Shown one piece after another: positions 33,744 to 43,001 of a stretch of DNA of 64,000 nt; within the stretch, counting starts at the first letter, position 1; each line of letters opens with the position of its first letter. The stretch spans positions 1,998,501 to 2,062,500 of the forward strand of contig NC_019729.1 of the NCBI RefSeq assembly GCF_000317475.1, written 5' to 3'. The position numbers and the translations under genes are program-made. The notes below the pieces were generated by a model that was given only the letters and a program-made list of their open reading frames with translations, did not search any database and was not told the DNA's origin. Source of the DNA: Oscillatoria nigro-viridis PCC 7112. Its GTDB lineage: Bacteria > Cyanobacteriota > Cyanobacteriia > Cyanobacteriales > Microcoleaceae.

Positions 33744-35828
33744 ATGTCAATCCAACGCATTGCTGAAAAAGCTGCAATGAAAACGTCACCCCAAACTCAA
33801 GCCATGCTAGATGACAACGAAATCACAACAGGCAGCACCAACTCCGAAGAAATTCCGTCAGCAAACGAAGTAACAGAAACTAACGATCGATCCAAATTGG
33901 ACGTGCAGGCTAAACCAGAGAATACATCCAATTGGTTCGGTTCAGTGTTCGGAGCCGTCTCTGCAACGGCGAGTGCGGTGGGGAGTGCGGCGGCGAGTGC
34001 TGGAAGTGCAATTGTTGATACGGCGAGTGCGGTAGGGAATGCGGCAGGCAGTGCTGGAAGTGCGATTGTTGATACGGCGAGTGCGGTGGGGAATGCAGCC
34101 GTTAGTGCTGGAAGTGCGATTGTTGTTAATACGGCGAGTGCTGTGGGGAATGCAGCGGCGAGTGCGGGAAGTGCAGCAATGCAAGTTCCCAATTTTTTTG
34201 GTTCATCCCTAGTTTTTATTTCGCAGAGTCCTATCCTGAAAAAACTGACCCAAAAGTTCAAAATCGACTGGTTAGTTAATGCTATAGATGCTGTTGATGT
34301 CGTAAATGCCGAGGCGCAAGTTCGAGAGTTACAGCGCCAATATCCTCACGAGAAACCCAAAGAGATCGCACATCACTTGATGGTGGAAAAAGCCTTGCTA
34401 GCTGCAGGAAGTGGCTTGGTGAGCAGTTTAGTTCCCGGCGTGGCTTTGGCGTTGTCTGGCATGGATTTAGCGGCAATGACGGCGTTATCTGCCGAGTTGG
34501 TTTATCAAATTGCTGCCGCCTATGGCATGGATTTGCGATCGAGCGATCGCAAAGCAGAAGTTGTCGCTATTTTTGGTTTGTCCTTGGGTAGCAATTTAGC
34601 GATCGAAGCTGGAGTTACGCTTGTCAGCAATATTCCGTTGGCGGGTGCGGTAATTAATGCTAGCGCCAGTGCGGCAATGATTTACGCGCTGGGATACGGT
34701 GCTTGTCGGTTTTATGAAGCCGATCTCGATTCCTCGGAAATCGAAACCAAGCTCGAAGATTTACAAGAGGTATTGCAAGCGGAAAGTGAGCAATATTTAG
34801 AGACAGCGATCGCACAAGAAACGGTGATGGATTGGATTTTGGTGTATGTCGTCTATGCGAGCAAAAAATTCACCCGATGGGATGAGTTATTACCGGAATT
34901 ACGAGCGGCGAATTTAAATCCCAGGACTTTAGCTGAGATTGAAGCTGTGACAAATAAGTCTAAATTACTTCCCAAGTTGGATATTTTACTCGAACAACTT
35001 GAACTCGACTTTGCCGAACCACTTTTAAAGCGATGCACTGAGATCGTCGAGGCTGACGGTGAAATTAATCAACAAGAGGGAAAAATTTTGCTGACAATTC
35101 AACGGGCTGTTTTGAGCAAAAGAAAGCAAGCCCAAAAGCAAGCCCAGCAAACTTCGATCGAGGATGCGGTATCGGAACCCACTGAAGCACAAACTGAAGT
35201 TCAATCTGCATCACAAACTCCCTCTTTATCTTCTGATTCTCCTTCTCCTAATAAGTTGAGTTCCAGGATGGTGCAAAAATTCCAAAAAATCATAAAAGTT
35301 GCTGCGCTATTAGACGTGCCAAAGATTGCGAATTTAATAGATACTGAATCACAAGCTCCTCCCTTATCTTCTCATTCTCCTTCTACTAAGTTGAGTGCCA
35401 TTCTGCTGAAAAAATTCAAGCAGATTTTAGCAGGTTCTACGCGGTTAGAAGTGGCCGAGATTGGGTATTTAATCGATCAGGTCGATCGCATGACAGGAGA
35501 AGAGTTTGAGGAATTTTTAGCCTGCTGTTTCCGCAATCTCGGTTATGCGGTCGAAATGACACCCAAAACGGGGGATTTTGGTGCGGACTTGATTCTCTCT
35601 AAAGCCCGCAAGAAAACCGTTGTCCAGGCAAAACGCTATCAAGGAAAAGTGGGAAATTCCGCCGTGCAAGAAGTGGTTAGTGCGGTTAAGTATTACGCGG
35701 CGCAAGATGCGATCGTTATTACAAACAGTATGTTTACATCCAATGCTCATAAACTGGCTCAAGCGAATGGGGTACAACTCTGGGGAAGAGAACAGTTAAT
35801 TGATTTAGTGATTCGAGCTAAAAAATAA
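33744..35828 (+). CDS. Chimeric protein: Ala-rich repeats, DUF697-like, TerB-like, Mrr nuclease
   Basis: The protein has 694 residues from ATG 33744; an ATG at 33777 is a weaker choice. Residues about 65-150 are four near-repeats with TASAVGNAA and SAGSAIVD, a low-complexity amphipathic stretch. Residues about 215-330 look like a DUF697 hydrophobic domain (VPGVALALSGMDLAAMTALS, IAAAYGMDL). Residues about 425-455 resemble a TerB-like helix pair (RCTEIVEADGEINQQEG). Two related helical segments follow near 505-535 and 550-580. The C-terminal 110 residues are an Mrr-type nuclease domain: GEEFEEFLACCFRNLGY, GDFGADLIL and VVQAKRYQGK with intact Asp and Gln-x-Lys. The gene is bracketed by a duplicated yebC 3' end. 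Inference: a membrane-tethered nuclease, perhaps a defence protein. Confidence 0.75.
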   Translation: MSIQRIAEKAAMKTSPQTQAMLDDNEITTGSTNSEEIPSANEVTETNDRSKLDVQAKPENTSNWFGSVFGAVSATASAVGSAAASAGSAIVDTASAVGNAAGSAGSAIVDTASAVGNAAVSAGSAIVVNTASAVGNAAASAGSAAMQVPNFFGSSLVFISQSPILKKLTQKFKIDWLVNAIDAVDVVNAEAQVRELQRQYPHEKPKEIAHHLMVEKALLAAGSGLVSSLVPGVALALSGMDLAAMTALSAELVYQIAAAYGMDLRSSDRKAEVVAIFGLSLGSNLAIEAGVTLVSNIPLAGAVINASASAAMIYALGYGACRFYEADLDSSEIETKLEDLQEVLQAESEQYLETAIAQETVMDWILVYVVYASKKFTRWDELLPELRAANLNPRTLAEIEAVTNKSKLLPKLDILLEQLELDFAEPLLKRCTEIVEADGEINQQEGKILLTIQRAVLSKRKQAQKQAQQTSIEDAVSEPTEAQTEVQSASQTPSLSSDSPSPNKLSSRMVQKFQKIIKVAALLDVPKIANLIDTESQAPPLSSHSPSTKLSAILLKKFKQILAGSTRLEVAEIGYLIDQVDRMTGEEFEEFLACCFRNLGYAVEMTPKTGDFGADLILSKARKKTVVQAKRYQGKVGNSAVQEVVSAVKYYAAQDAIVITNSMFTSNAHKLAQANGVQLWGREQLIDLVIRAKK

Positions 35829-35880
35829 GGTATCTATGAACCAAGAATCCCAGTCTCTGAAAGAGCGGGGAGTGTCATTT

Positions 35881-36073
35881 GAAACACAAAAACTTTGCAG
35901 TTTTGCAGTCGTAAAATCGCTGGATTCCCAGCAATACAGTGGAAATAGATACTCCTGAAAAAGCTCGATCGCTCTTGAAGTTAATGGATGCACTGGAAGA
36001 TTTGGACGACGTGCAAAGCGTGACGGCGAATTTTGAAATGACCGATGAATTGATGTCTTTGAGTATGGTTTAA
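35881..36073 (+). pseudogene. Duplicate of the yebC 3' end
   Basis: This 193-bp stretch aligns without gaps to 33425-33617, the end of yebC including its stop codon; the offset is exactly 2456 bases throughout. The last 155 bases differ at only about six positions; the first 38 differ more. An in-frame TAA replaces GAA near 35912, so it is not a coding extension. With the copy in yebC it brackets the chimeric Mrr gene as a direct repeat. Confidence 0.9.
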
Positions 36074-36082
36074 CGATCTAAA

Positions 36083-36685
36083 TCACCAGATTTTTGCCAT
36101 CCGCAAAACAAATCCCGGTAACTCTGGGTCGGCGCTGACTGTTTCAGGATTATCTAAGATTTCAGGTTCGCGATCGGGACGGTAGATGTAGACTTTTCTG
36201 TTTTTGCGATCGAGCAAAAAGCCGAGCGATACACCGTTCTCAATATATTCTTGCATCTTGTTTTGTAATCCCTTGAGAGTGTCACTAGCAGACCGCAATT
36301 CAATCACAAAGTCCGGAGAAATCGGTGCGAATGAGGCTTTTTGTTCTTCAGTTAAGGCATTCCAGCGCTCTAGTTTAATCCATGAGGCATCGGGGGAGCG
36401 GGTTGCTCCATTTGGCAAGGTAAAGCCTGCACTGGAGTCAAACGTTTCACCTGTGCCATCTTCTTCTGCCCAGTTCGCAAGTTGCTGAAAAATCTTACCG
36501 TTTCGATTCCCTGTATCTGAAAAAGCTGGTGACATGATAATGACTTCCCCACTGGCTGTACGCTCAATTCTCAAATCGCGATTAACTAGACAGAATTCAT
36601 AAAACTGTTCAACAGTCATCGATTCGATCGCAGGGAGATTGACCGTCAGTGGGACGCTTTCGGTTTGAATTAGCAGCGTCGTCAT
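36083..36685 (-). CDS. Uma2-family (DUF820) nuclease-like protein
   Basis: The protein has 200 residues; ATG 36685 follows AAGGAA. Family marks are MTVEQFYEFCLVNRDLRIERT near 24, GEVIIMSPAFSDTGNRNG near 47, RSPDASWIKLERW (Asp) near 92, and SPDFVIELRSASDTLKGLQNKM near 122 with the Glu of VIELRS. The C-terminus has VSLGFLLDRKNRKVYIYRPD. It is a typical full-length member. It begins just after the yebC remnant on the other strand. Confidence 0.92.
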   Translation of the reverse strand: MTTLLIQTESVPLTVNLPAIESMTVEQFYEFCLVNRDLRIERTASGEVIIMSPAFSDTGNRNGKIFQQLANWAEEDGTGETFDSSAGFTLPNGATRSPDASWIKLERWNALTEEQKASFAPISPDFVIELRSASDTLKGLQNKMQEYIENGVSLGFLLDRKNRKVYIYRPDREPEILDNPETVSADPELPGFVLRMAKIW

Positions 36686-36760
36686 GGTTTTTCCTTTTTT
36701 TGGTGCAGGGGTGATAGAATACCTTGAGTTTATACTATTTTAGCTGGGCGATCGCAAGTC

Positions 36761-38680
36761 TTAGTCGATCGGGGATTCGGAGGCTTGTATCCTTGTTTGG
36801 GCTGGGTCAATAATCTTTTTGCCAGTCAGCAAATAAGTAACCATGTATCCCTTGCCCTTAACTTGAATGGCGCCGCGCTTCTGAAAAGTATATTTATCTT
36901 TTAATATCTCGTAAGTTTCGGCGGTGACTTGAATGCAGCCGGTAATCCCGTGGGATTCCATTCGCGAAGCAATATTTACTGTGTCGCCCCAGAGGTCGTA
37001 AATAAACTTTTTTAAGCCGATGACGCCGGCAACGACAGGGCCACTGCTAATCCCGATCCGAATGCTGAAAGGTTCCGAATGTTCTAAACTCAGGAGCCTA
37101 ATTTCGTGCAGCATATCGATCGCCATGTTCGCAACCGCCTCGGCGTGATCCTCTCTGGCCGTAGGCAAACCGCCGACAACCATGTAAGCGTCACCAATAG
37201 TCTTAATTTTCTCCAAACCGTGGCGATCGGCCAAGTGGTCAAAAGCCGAAAAAATATCGTTGAGCACTTCCACCACCGCCGTCGCTGAAATTCTCGACGA
37301 AAGCTCTGTAAACCCCACAATGTCGGCAAACATCACAGTTACTTCCGCAAAACTTTCGGCGATATTGTGTTCGTTGTCCTTCAAACGCAGGGCGATCGCT
37401 GCCGGCAAAACGTTTAGCAGCAGTTGCTCGGATTTAGCTTGTTCGAGTTCCAACTGCAGGTAAGCAGCCTGCAACTGTTCGGCTTGGCGAATTCTTTCTC
37501 GGGCTAGCTTTTCGATTTGGGCGGTGCGGCTCAAAGCTGTCAGCATATATGTGACCGGAATCAGAGTCCACAGCATCCCCATCGTCAGAGTTCCCCAAGA
37601 GCGCCAGTGCTTGCGAATCCGGCGAATTTCCGGCGTTGCCGACACGTACATAGACCACTGGCGGCCGCTAATTTTCAGCCGCCTTCTGCAAGCTGTATAG
37701 TTCGGGCCTGGATTGTCAAGAATCGGGCAGTTTTGCATCATGGCTAGGTCAGCAGCGGCTGATGCTGGAAGCACTTGTTGGCTCTCGGATTGGAACTGCA
37801 CCGCAAATTGCTGAATTTGGCGGTCAGCAGGGAGATTTTTGAGAACCGGGTTCCCCGTTTGGGGTAACAGCGACGGTGCTTCTTGCTTGTCAGGAGCCTC
37901 GCTAACGAGATAAATAGTGAGGTAGTCGGTATTGCGTCCTTTTAAAGAGGTTTGGAAAATATCTTTGCCTCGAAATACGCCCAGAACAAATCCTTGTAGC
38001 AATTGGCGACGGGATTCCAGGGTAGTCGGTTTAGTGCTGTTTTCGTAAATCGGAACTATGGCCAAAAGACCTAGTTCCGGGGAATTGCCCTGACTTAGGC
38101 CGACGTAGTTGGTGACAATCATTTCTCCTGTATCGCGCCCTCGATCGAGCGCCGCGCGGATTTGTGGGTGGGAGGCGAGGTCAAAGCCTAATACTGTCTC
38201 GTTTCCGGCTGGTGGTTCGACGTAGAAAGCCGGGAAGTATTCGGAACGCTGGAGGGCCTTGCGGAGTTCTCCTCGCGGGCCGCGCTCTGTAATCTCGAAG
38301 CTGGGTTCTGTTTCGGTTCTAGCTTTGGTTTCGTAGTTGCGCCGCTGCGAATCGGGGACGCGGGGGGCCCAAGCCAGGAGTTGCAGGCTGGGGTGGACGG
38401 ATAGGGGACGGGCGACAAACCTAGCAAAAGAGGAACGCTCGACGGCGCTGAAGGCTTTCATGTAGTCGCTGAGGGCGAGAACGCTATCTAAGTCGGAGTT
38501 GACCTGGCGTTCGATGCCGATCGAAATATCGTCAATGCGGCGGTGCATTTCGTAGTCGCGGCGCTTGTCTTCCCAGTCCCAAACCAAGGCAAATGCCAGG
38601 GCCGACAGTCCGACACCCAAAGCCAGCGTCAACCCGGCTGGAATGTAGCGAGACCAGGATAAAGGTAGTTTTTTCAGCAT
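36761..38680 (-). CDS. CHASE-domain membrane adenylate cyclase (class III)
   Basis: The protein has 639 residues. A membrane helix lies near 12-32 (YIPAGLTLALGVGLSALAF), followed by a CHASE extracellular sensor of about 300 residues: SYMK-like helix, YFPAFYVEPPAGNETVLGFD near 150, and DTGEMIVTNYVGLSQGNSPE near 185. A second helix near 365-385 and a short coiled coil lead into the cyclase domain (about 435-625). Catalytic residues are all present: FADIVGFT, EKIKTIGDAYM, YDLWGDTVN and NIASRMES, giving adenine-type Lys/Asp selection. CHASE domains bind small extracellular molecules; the ligand here is unknown. Third adenylate cyclase in the window. Confidence 0.9.
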   Translation of the reverse strand: MLKKLPLSWSRYIPAGLTLALGVGLSALAFALVWDWEDKRRDYEMHRRIDDISIGIERQVNSDLDSVLALSDYMKAFSAVERSSFARFVARPLSVHPSLQLLAWAPRVPDSQRRNYETKARTETEPSFEITERGPRGELRKALQRSEYFPAFYVEPPAGNETVLGFDLASHPQIRAALDRGRDTGEMIVTNYVGLSQGNSPELGLLAIVPIYENSTKPTTLESRRQLLQGFVLGVFRGKDIFQTSLKGRNTDYLTIYLVSEAPDKQEAPSLLPQTGNPVLKNLPADRQIQQFAVQFQSESQQVLPASAAADLAMMQNCPILDNPGPNYTACRRRLKISGRQWSMYVSATPEIRRIRKHWRSWGTLTMGMLWTLIPVTYMLTALSRTAQIEKLARERIRQAEQLQAAYLQLELEQAKSEQLLLNVLPAAIALRLKDNEHNIAESFAEVTVMFADIVGFTELSSRISATAVVEVLNDIFSAFDHLADRHGLEKIKTIGDAYMVVGGLPTAREDHAEAVANMAIDMLHEIRLLSLEHSEPFSIRIGISSGPVVAGVIGLKKFIYDLWGDTVNIASRMESHGITGCIQVTAETYEILKDKYTFQKRGAIQVKGKGYMVTYLLTGKKIIDPAQTRIQASESPID

Positions 38681-38839
38681 AATTGCCTAGCGAATAAGGG
38701 CTGCAGATTAGCACACCGCTGAGTGCGATTTGTTCCGGCCTCTGAGTGCGGTTTATTCAAAACCTTGATAACTCAAGTACCGACGGCAATTGGGAATTAA
38801 AAGTTAGATATTTAAACTTTTTGATTAATGGACGATCGC

Positions 38840-41800
38840 TCAGCAGGGGATTTCAATCCAGAATTCCGCTCCCTGTCCGGGCGCTGAGATGCACCGCAGG
38901 CTTCCCTTATGTTTTTCTACCACAATCTGATGGCTGATGGATAATCCTAAGCCAGTTCCAGCCCCTACGGGCTTGGTGGTGAAGAACGGGTCAAACAGCC
39001 GCTTGCGAACCTCTTCGCTCATTCCCGGGCCGCTGTCGGCGATGCAAATTACAATGCGATCGCAATCACTGAGCTGGGTTTTACTGTGGCTTTTCAACCC
39101 AGCTTTTTTCATGAGGGTACGAATCACGATCGTCCGAGGTTCCGGTTGGTTTTCTAGAGCGTCGATCGCATTGCTGATAATATTTAGAAAGACCTGGTTC
39201 AACTGACCCGCACAACAGTAAATTTTGGAGATCTTTCCGTATTCTTTAATGATTTCAATCCCGCTTTTTATACTTGCCTGATGCAATCTGTGCTGCAAAA
39301 TTAACAGTGTACTGTCAATGCCTTCATGAACGTCTACCAACTTCATTTCAGATTCATCCAGTCGCGAAAAGTTCCGCAGCGACAACACAATTTTACTGAT
39401 TCTTTCTACTCCTACTCTCATGGAATTTAGCATTTTTGGCAAGTCTTCCTTCAGAAAATCTAACTCTAACTCCTTAACTTTTTCAGCAATCTGAGGCCCT
39501 GGGGACGGATAGCATTCCTGGTAGAGACTTAACAGTTCAATTAAATCGTGAAAATAGTTGTAAGTATGAGAAATATTGCCGTTAATAAAAGTTGCGGGAT
39601 TGTTAATTTCGTGGGCTATGCCAGCCACCATCTGACCGAGGCTAGACATTTTTTCGGATTGAACTAATTGGATTTGAGCGTTTTGTAGTTTTTCGTAGGC
39701 TTCTTGCAATTGGGCTGCTTGTTTTTTCAATTGAGATTGGGAAGCTTGGAGTGCTGCTTCAGAAATTTTACGGTTGGTAATATTTTCAATCATCCCTAAT
39801 TTGTAAATAGGTTTTCCTTCGCCGTCTCGAATCAAAGTAGCTGTCACGTTTACCCAAACAATTTTACCTGTAGCGGCAATCTGGCGGATTTCGATTTGAT
39901 AGCTCGTAATTTCTCCCCGATCGAGAGATTCAGCAACTTGGAGATTTTTGGGATTATCTTCGGGATGCCCAAGTTCAATAAATGTTTTGGCGAGCAATTC
40001 TGCTGCGGTATATCCCAGCATTTCGCAGTAAGTTTTATTGACTCGCACTAACTTGTTATCATCTAAATTAGCTAAGTAGATAGCGATGGGTGCATCTTCA
40101 AAAATAGTGCGAAATAGTTCCTCGCTTGCCCGGACTTTAGCTGCTAGGGAAAGCCGATCGGTGATGTCTTCAAACGTAGACAAAATGCCGACAACATTGC
40201 CGGAATTGTCGTGTAAAGGTATTTTATTTGTATCCAGGCAGCACTGGGTGCCGTCGGCTGGCATTTTGGATTCTATGATGTGATATTCTGGGGTGTTAGT
40301 TGCCATAATGCGGCGGTCGCAGGCTCGAAAAAATTCTGTTTCTTCCGGCTTCCAGGGCATATCGAAGTCGGTGAGACCGGCGATTTCACTGGGGTGATTG
40401 AAACCTGCGACTTTGGCAAAGTTTTTGTTACCTCCCAAGTAAACTAAATCTCGATCTTTCCAGGCGATTAACTGAGGGATGTTGTTGATTACCAACCACA
40501 GCATTTTTTGGGAGCTTTCCAAGGCTTCCGTGCGTTCTAGGACGCGCTTTTCAAGTTCTTGATTGGCTTGTTGCAGGGCGATTTTTGACTCGCCCAGGGC
40601 GATTTCTGCTAGCTTGCGATCGCTGATGTCGATTGTCACCCCCTCCCACAGTATATCGCCGCCCGGTTGCAGTTCGGGGCGGGCAATGCCGCGAATCCAT
40701 TTCACTTTTCCCGATCCGGTTACGATCCGCCCTTCATATATCCAAGGTTTGAGAGTTGCGCCGGAAATTGCGATTGATTCTAACAGATTTTTTAGGTCTT
40801 CTGGATGCACCGTTGCCCAAATTAAATCGGAGTTTTGTTGAACTTTTTCTGGATCTAATTCGTAGAGTTCCCAACAGCCGGAACTCACATAAATGAATTC
40901 ATTTGAACCGTCGGGATGCAGCAAGTATTGATAAATCATTCCCGGCACGTTGGCGGCCATTTTTTGGAATCTGGCTTCGCTTTGCCGGAGTGCTGATTCT
41001 GCAAGTTTGCGATCGCTAATGTCAATCAACAAGCCGTCCCAAATAATGTTATCTTTTTCGCCCATTTCTGGCCGGGAAGCCCCGCTAACCCACTTAATCC
41101 GATCGCCCGGAAAAACAAATCTGCCTTCCCACCGCCAAGGCTCTAAAGTTTTAGCTGAGATAGCAACTGATTCCTGGAAGCTTGGCGCATCGTCTGGATG
41201 AATAATTTCGATCGCGGGAATAGCTGAATTTTGGAGTACATCTGGTTCTAATTCCCAGAGTTCGCGGCAGCCGGAACTGACGTAGGGGAATGACATAGTG
41301 CCGTCTGCTGCTAACTGAAATTGATAAATCATTCCCGGAACGTTGGCGGCTAGTTTTTGAAACCTCGCTTCGCTTTGCCGTAGTGCTGTTTCTGCTTCTA
41401 CGCGATCGGTAATATCGTAAAATGCCGATAAAATTGCTGCTTCGCCGTTAAAATTAATCGAGCGCATCGACATTTTTACCCAAAAAAAACTGCCATTTGC
41501 TTTCTTGAGGCAGATTTCTTTGCTGTCGCTAAAGCCGTTTTGTTTGACTAATTCTAGCAATTGACATCGATCGTTGATGTTGGCATAAAAATCAATCTTT
41601 TTACCCCCAATAAGTTGTTCGCAACTCAACCCTAAACTTTCACCGAGAGCAGGATTTGCATACAAGATCAGGCTATCTTCTAGGCGCGTAATTAACAGGG
41701 GAACGGGAGTAGTGCGGGCAATTACGCGCAATCTTTCTTCGCTTTCTTCCCTGGCTGTTTCGGCTGCTACTCTTTTGCTAATATCGTTCTGAACTCCGAT

Positions 41801-42148
41801 AAAATGAGTTAATTTCCCCTCATTGTCTAGGATGGGGGAAACCATTAATTCGTTCCAAAAAGGAGTTTTGTCTTTGCGATAATTTTTGAGAACTACCTGA
41901 ATTTCCGTTCCCGATCGTAAACTGCTGCGAAGTTTGTCTAATTCGGCCCGATCGGTATCGGGGCCCTGCAAAAATCGGCAGTTGCGTCCAATAACTTCTT
42001 CGGCACTGTAACCGGTCAGTTTCTCAAAAGCAGGATTGCAGTAGATAATAGGTGTGTCAGGCTGGCGAGCATCGGCGATGAGGATGCTGTTGCTCGACGC
42101 TGCGATCGCCCGCTCTAGGAGAGACAGGTTGAAAGAGTCTGTTGTCAT
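38840..42148 (-). CDS. LOV and multi-PAS sensor histidine kinase
   Basis: The protein has 1102 residues from ATG 42148. Residues about 10-120 form a LOV domain with the flavin-adduct motif GRNCRFLQGPDTD (Cys57) and NYRKDKTPFWNELMVSPI. Five further PAS-type domains follow. Two are near-identical tandem copies (FQKLAANVPGMIYQF and FQKMAANVPGMIYQY). The last two begin LWLVINNIPQLIAWKD and LFRTIFEDAPIAIYLAN. A kinase core ends the protein: H-box GIAHEINNPATFINGN, N-box QVFLNIISNAIDALE, G1 VICIADSGPGM and G2 GAGTGLGLSIS. No transmembrane segment and no receiver domain are seen, so the partner regulator lies elsewhere. Inference: a soluble blue-light receptor kinase. Confidence 0.9.
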   Translation of the reverse strand: MTTDSFNLSLLERAIAASSNSILIADARQPDTPIIYCNPAFEKLTGYSAEEVIGRNCRFLQGPDTDRAELDKLRSSLRSGTEIQVVLKNYRKDKTPFWNELMVSPILDNEGKLTHFIGVQNDISKRVAAETAREESEERLRVIARTTPVPLLITRLEDSLILYANPALGESLGLSCEQLIGGKKIDFYANINDRCQLLELVKQNGFSDSKEICLKKANGSFFWVKMSMRSINFNGEAAILSAFYDITDRVEAETALRQSEARFQKLAANVPGMIYQFQLAADGTMSFPYVSSGCRELWELEPDVLQNSAIPAIEIIHPDDAPSFQESVAISAKTLEPWRWEGRFVFPGDRIKWVSGASRPEMGEKDNIIWDGLLIDISDRKLAESALRQSEARFQKMAANVPGMIYQYLLHPDGSNEFIYVSSGCWELYELDPEKVQQNSDLIWATVHPEDLKNLLESIAISGATLKPWIYEGRIVTGSGKVKWIRGIARPELQPGGDILWEGVTIDISDRKLAEIALGESKIALQQANQELEKRVLERTEALESSQKMLWLVINNIPQLIAWKDRDLVYLGGNKNFAKVAGFNHPSEIAGLTDFDMPWKPEETEFFRACDRRIMATNTPEYHIIESKMPADGTQCCLDTNKIPLHDNSGNVVGILSTFEDITDRLSLAAKVRASEELFRTIFEDAPIAIYLANLDDNKLVRVNKTYCEMLGYTAAELLAKTFIELGHPEDNPKNLQVAESLDRGEITSYQIEIRQIAATGKIVWVNVTATLIRDGEGKPIYKLGMIENITNRKISEAALQASQSQLKKQAAQLQEAYEKLQNAQIQLVQSEKMSSLGQMVAGIAHEINNPATFINGNISHTYNYFHDLIELLSLYQECYPSPGPQIAEKVKELELDFLKEDLPKMLNSMRVGVERISKIVLSLRNFSRLDESEMKLVDVHEGIDSTLLILQHRLHQASIKSGIEIIKEYGKISKIYCCAGQLNQVFLNIISNAIDALENQPEPRTIVIRTLMKKAGLKSHSKTQLSDCDRIVICIADSGPGMSEEVRKRLFDPFFTTKPVGAGTGLGLSISHQIVVEKHKGSLRCISAPGQGAEFWIEIPC

Positions 42149-43001
42149 CTGTAGCAATATCCAAACTCCTTGGGAGCGGACAGAACAATAAAAAAATATA
42201 AATAGCTTGAGCCATTCTTATTCTATAATTTTATTTTTAATTTAGCCTTGTTAACCAAGCCAGCAGCCCAAAACAGCCGGCGGGGGAAACGACTAATACC
42301 ATTTTAGATTTTAGATTTTAGATTGGCAATGACTGATTCCATTATGGTTTGGGGCAGGCGCATACAGTTGCCTTCTGGTTTGAAAGTAGTACAACCGAAG
42401 GTATTAGGCACTTATCCAGAAAACAGAAGGTGAAAATACCGAAGGCCCAAAGAAAACAGAAGATGAGAAGGAGTCAATCGATTGCGCGATTTTAGATTTG
42501 AGATTTTAGATTGACTTGCGCGAGATAAATGCTCTTTCTTGAGGATTTTCGATTTTCGATTTGGGATTGATTCCACGGATAAATCACGTGGCGGGTACCA
42601 CCTTTGAAATTCTTGGTCAATCGATTGCGCGATTTTAGATTTGAGATTTTAGATTGACTTGCGCGAGATAAATGCTCTTTCTTGAGGATTTTCGATTTTC
42701 GATTTGGGATTGATTCCACGGATAAATCACGTGGCGGGTACCACCTTTGAAATTCTTGGTCAGAAGACAGAATTGAGAATTGAGAATTCAGAATACCCCA
42801 TGCGCCAAGTTAGGGGTAACGGTAACGGAAAGAATTTTTTCTGCTCCACGATTAAACTGGGGGGCTTTAAACCTCGATTCTCCATCCAGTTGCACAGAAT
42901 CCATTCTGCATTCTGGCTCCTGAATCATCAATTATTCTTCGGTAAAAATACTCATATGTTGAACTTTTTTTCTTCTCCTTCTATCCGGTTCATCAACCCT
43001 T
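42149..43001. repeat. Long intergenic region with 143-bp tandem duplication
   Basis: Bases 42473-42615 and 42616-42758 are two nearly identical 143-bp units, followed by four bases of a third. Each unit has ATTTTAGATTTGAGATTTTAG heptamers, GATTTTCGATTTTCGATTTG, and a small hairpin CCACGGATAAATCACGTGG. Bases 42302-42325 are further ATTTTAG heptamers. The remainder (42763-43001) holds no gene or recognisable RNA. The short frames here follow the repeat and are not credible. Confidence 0.75.
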
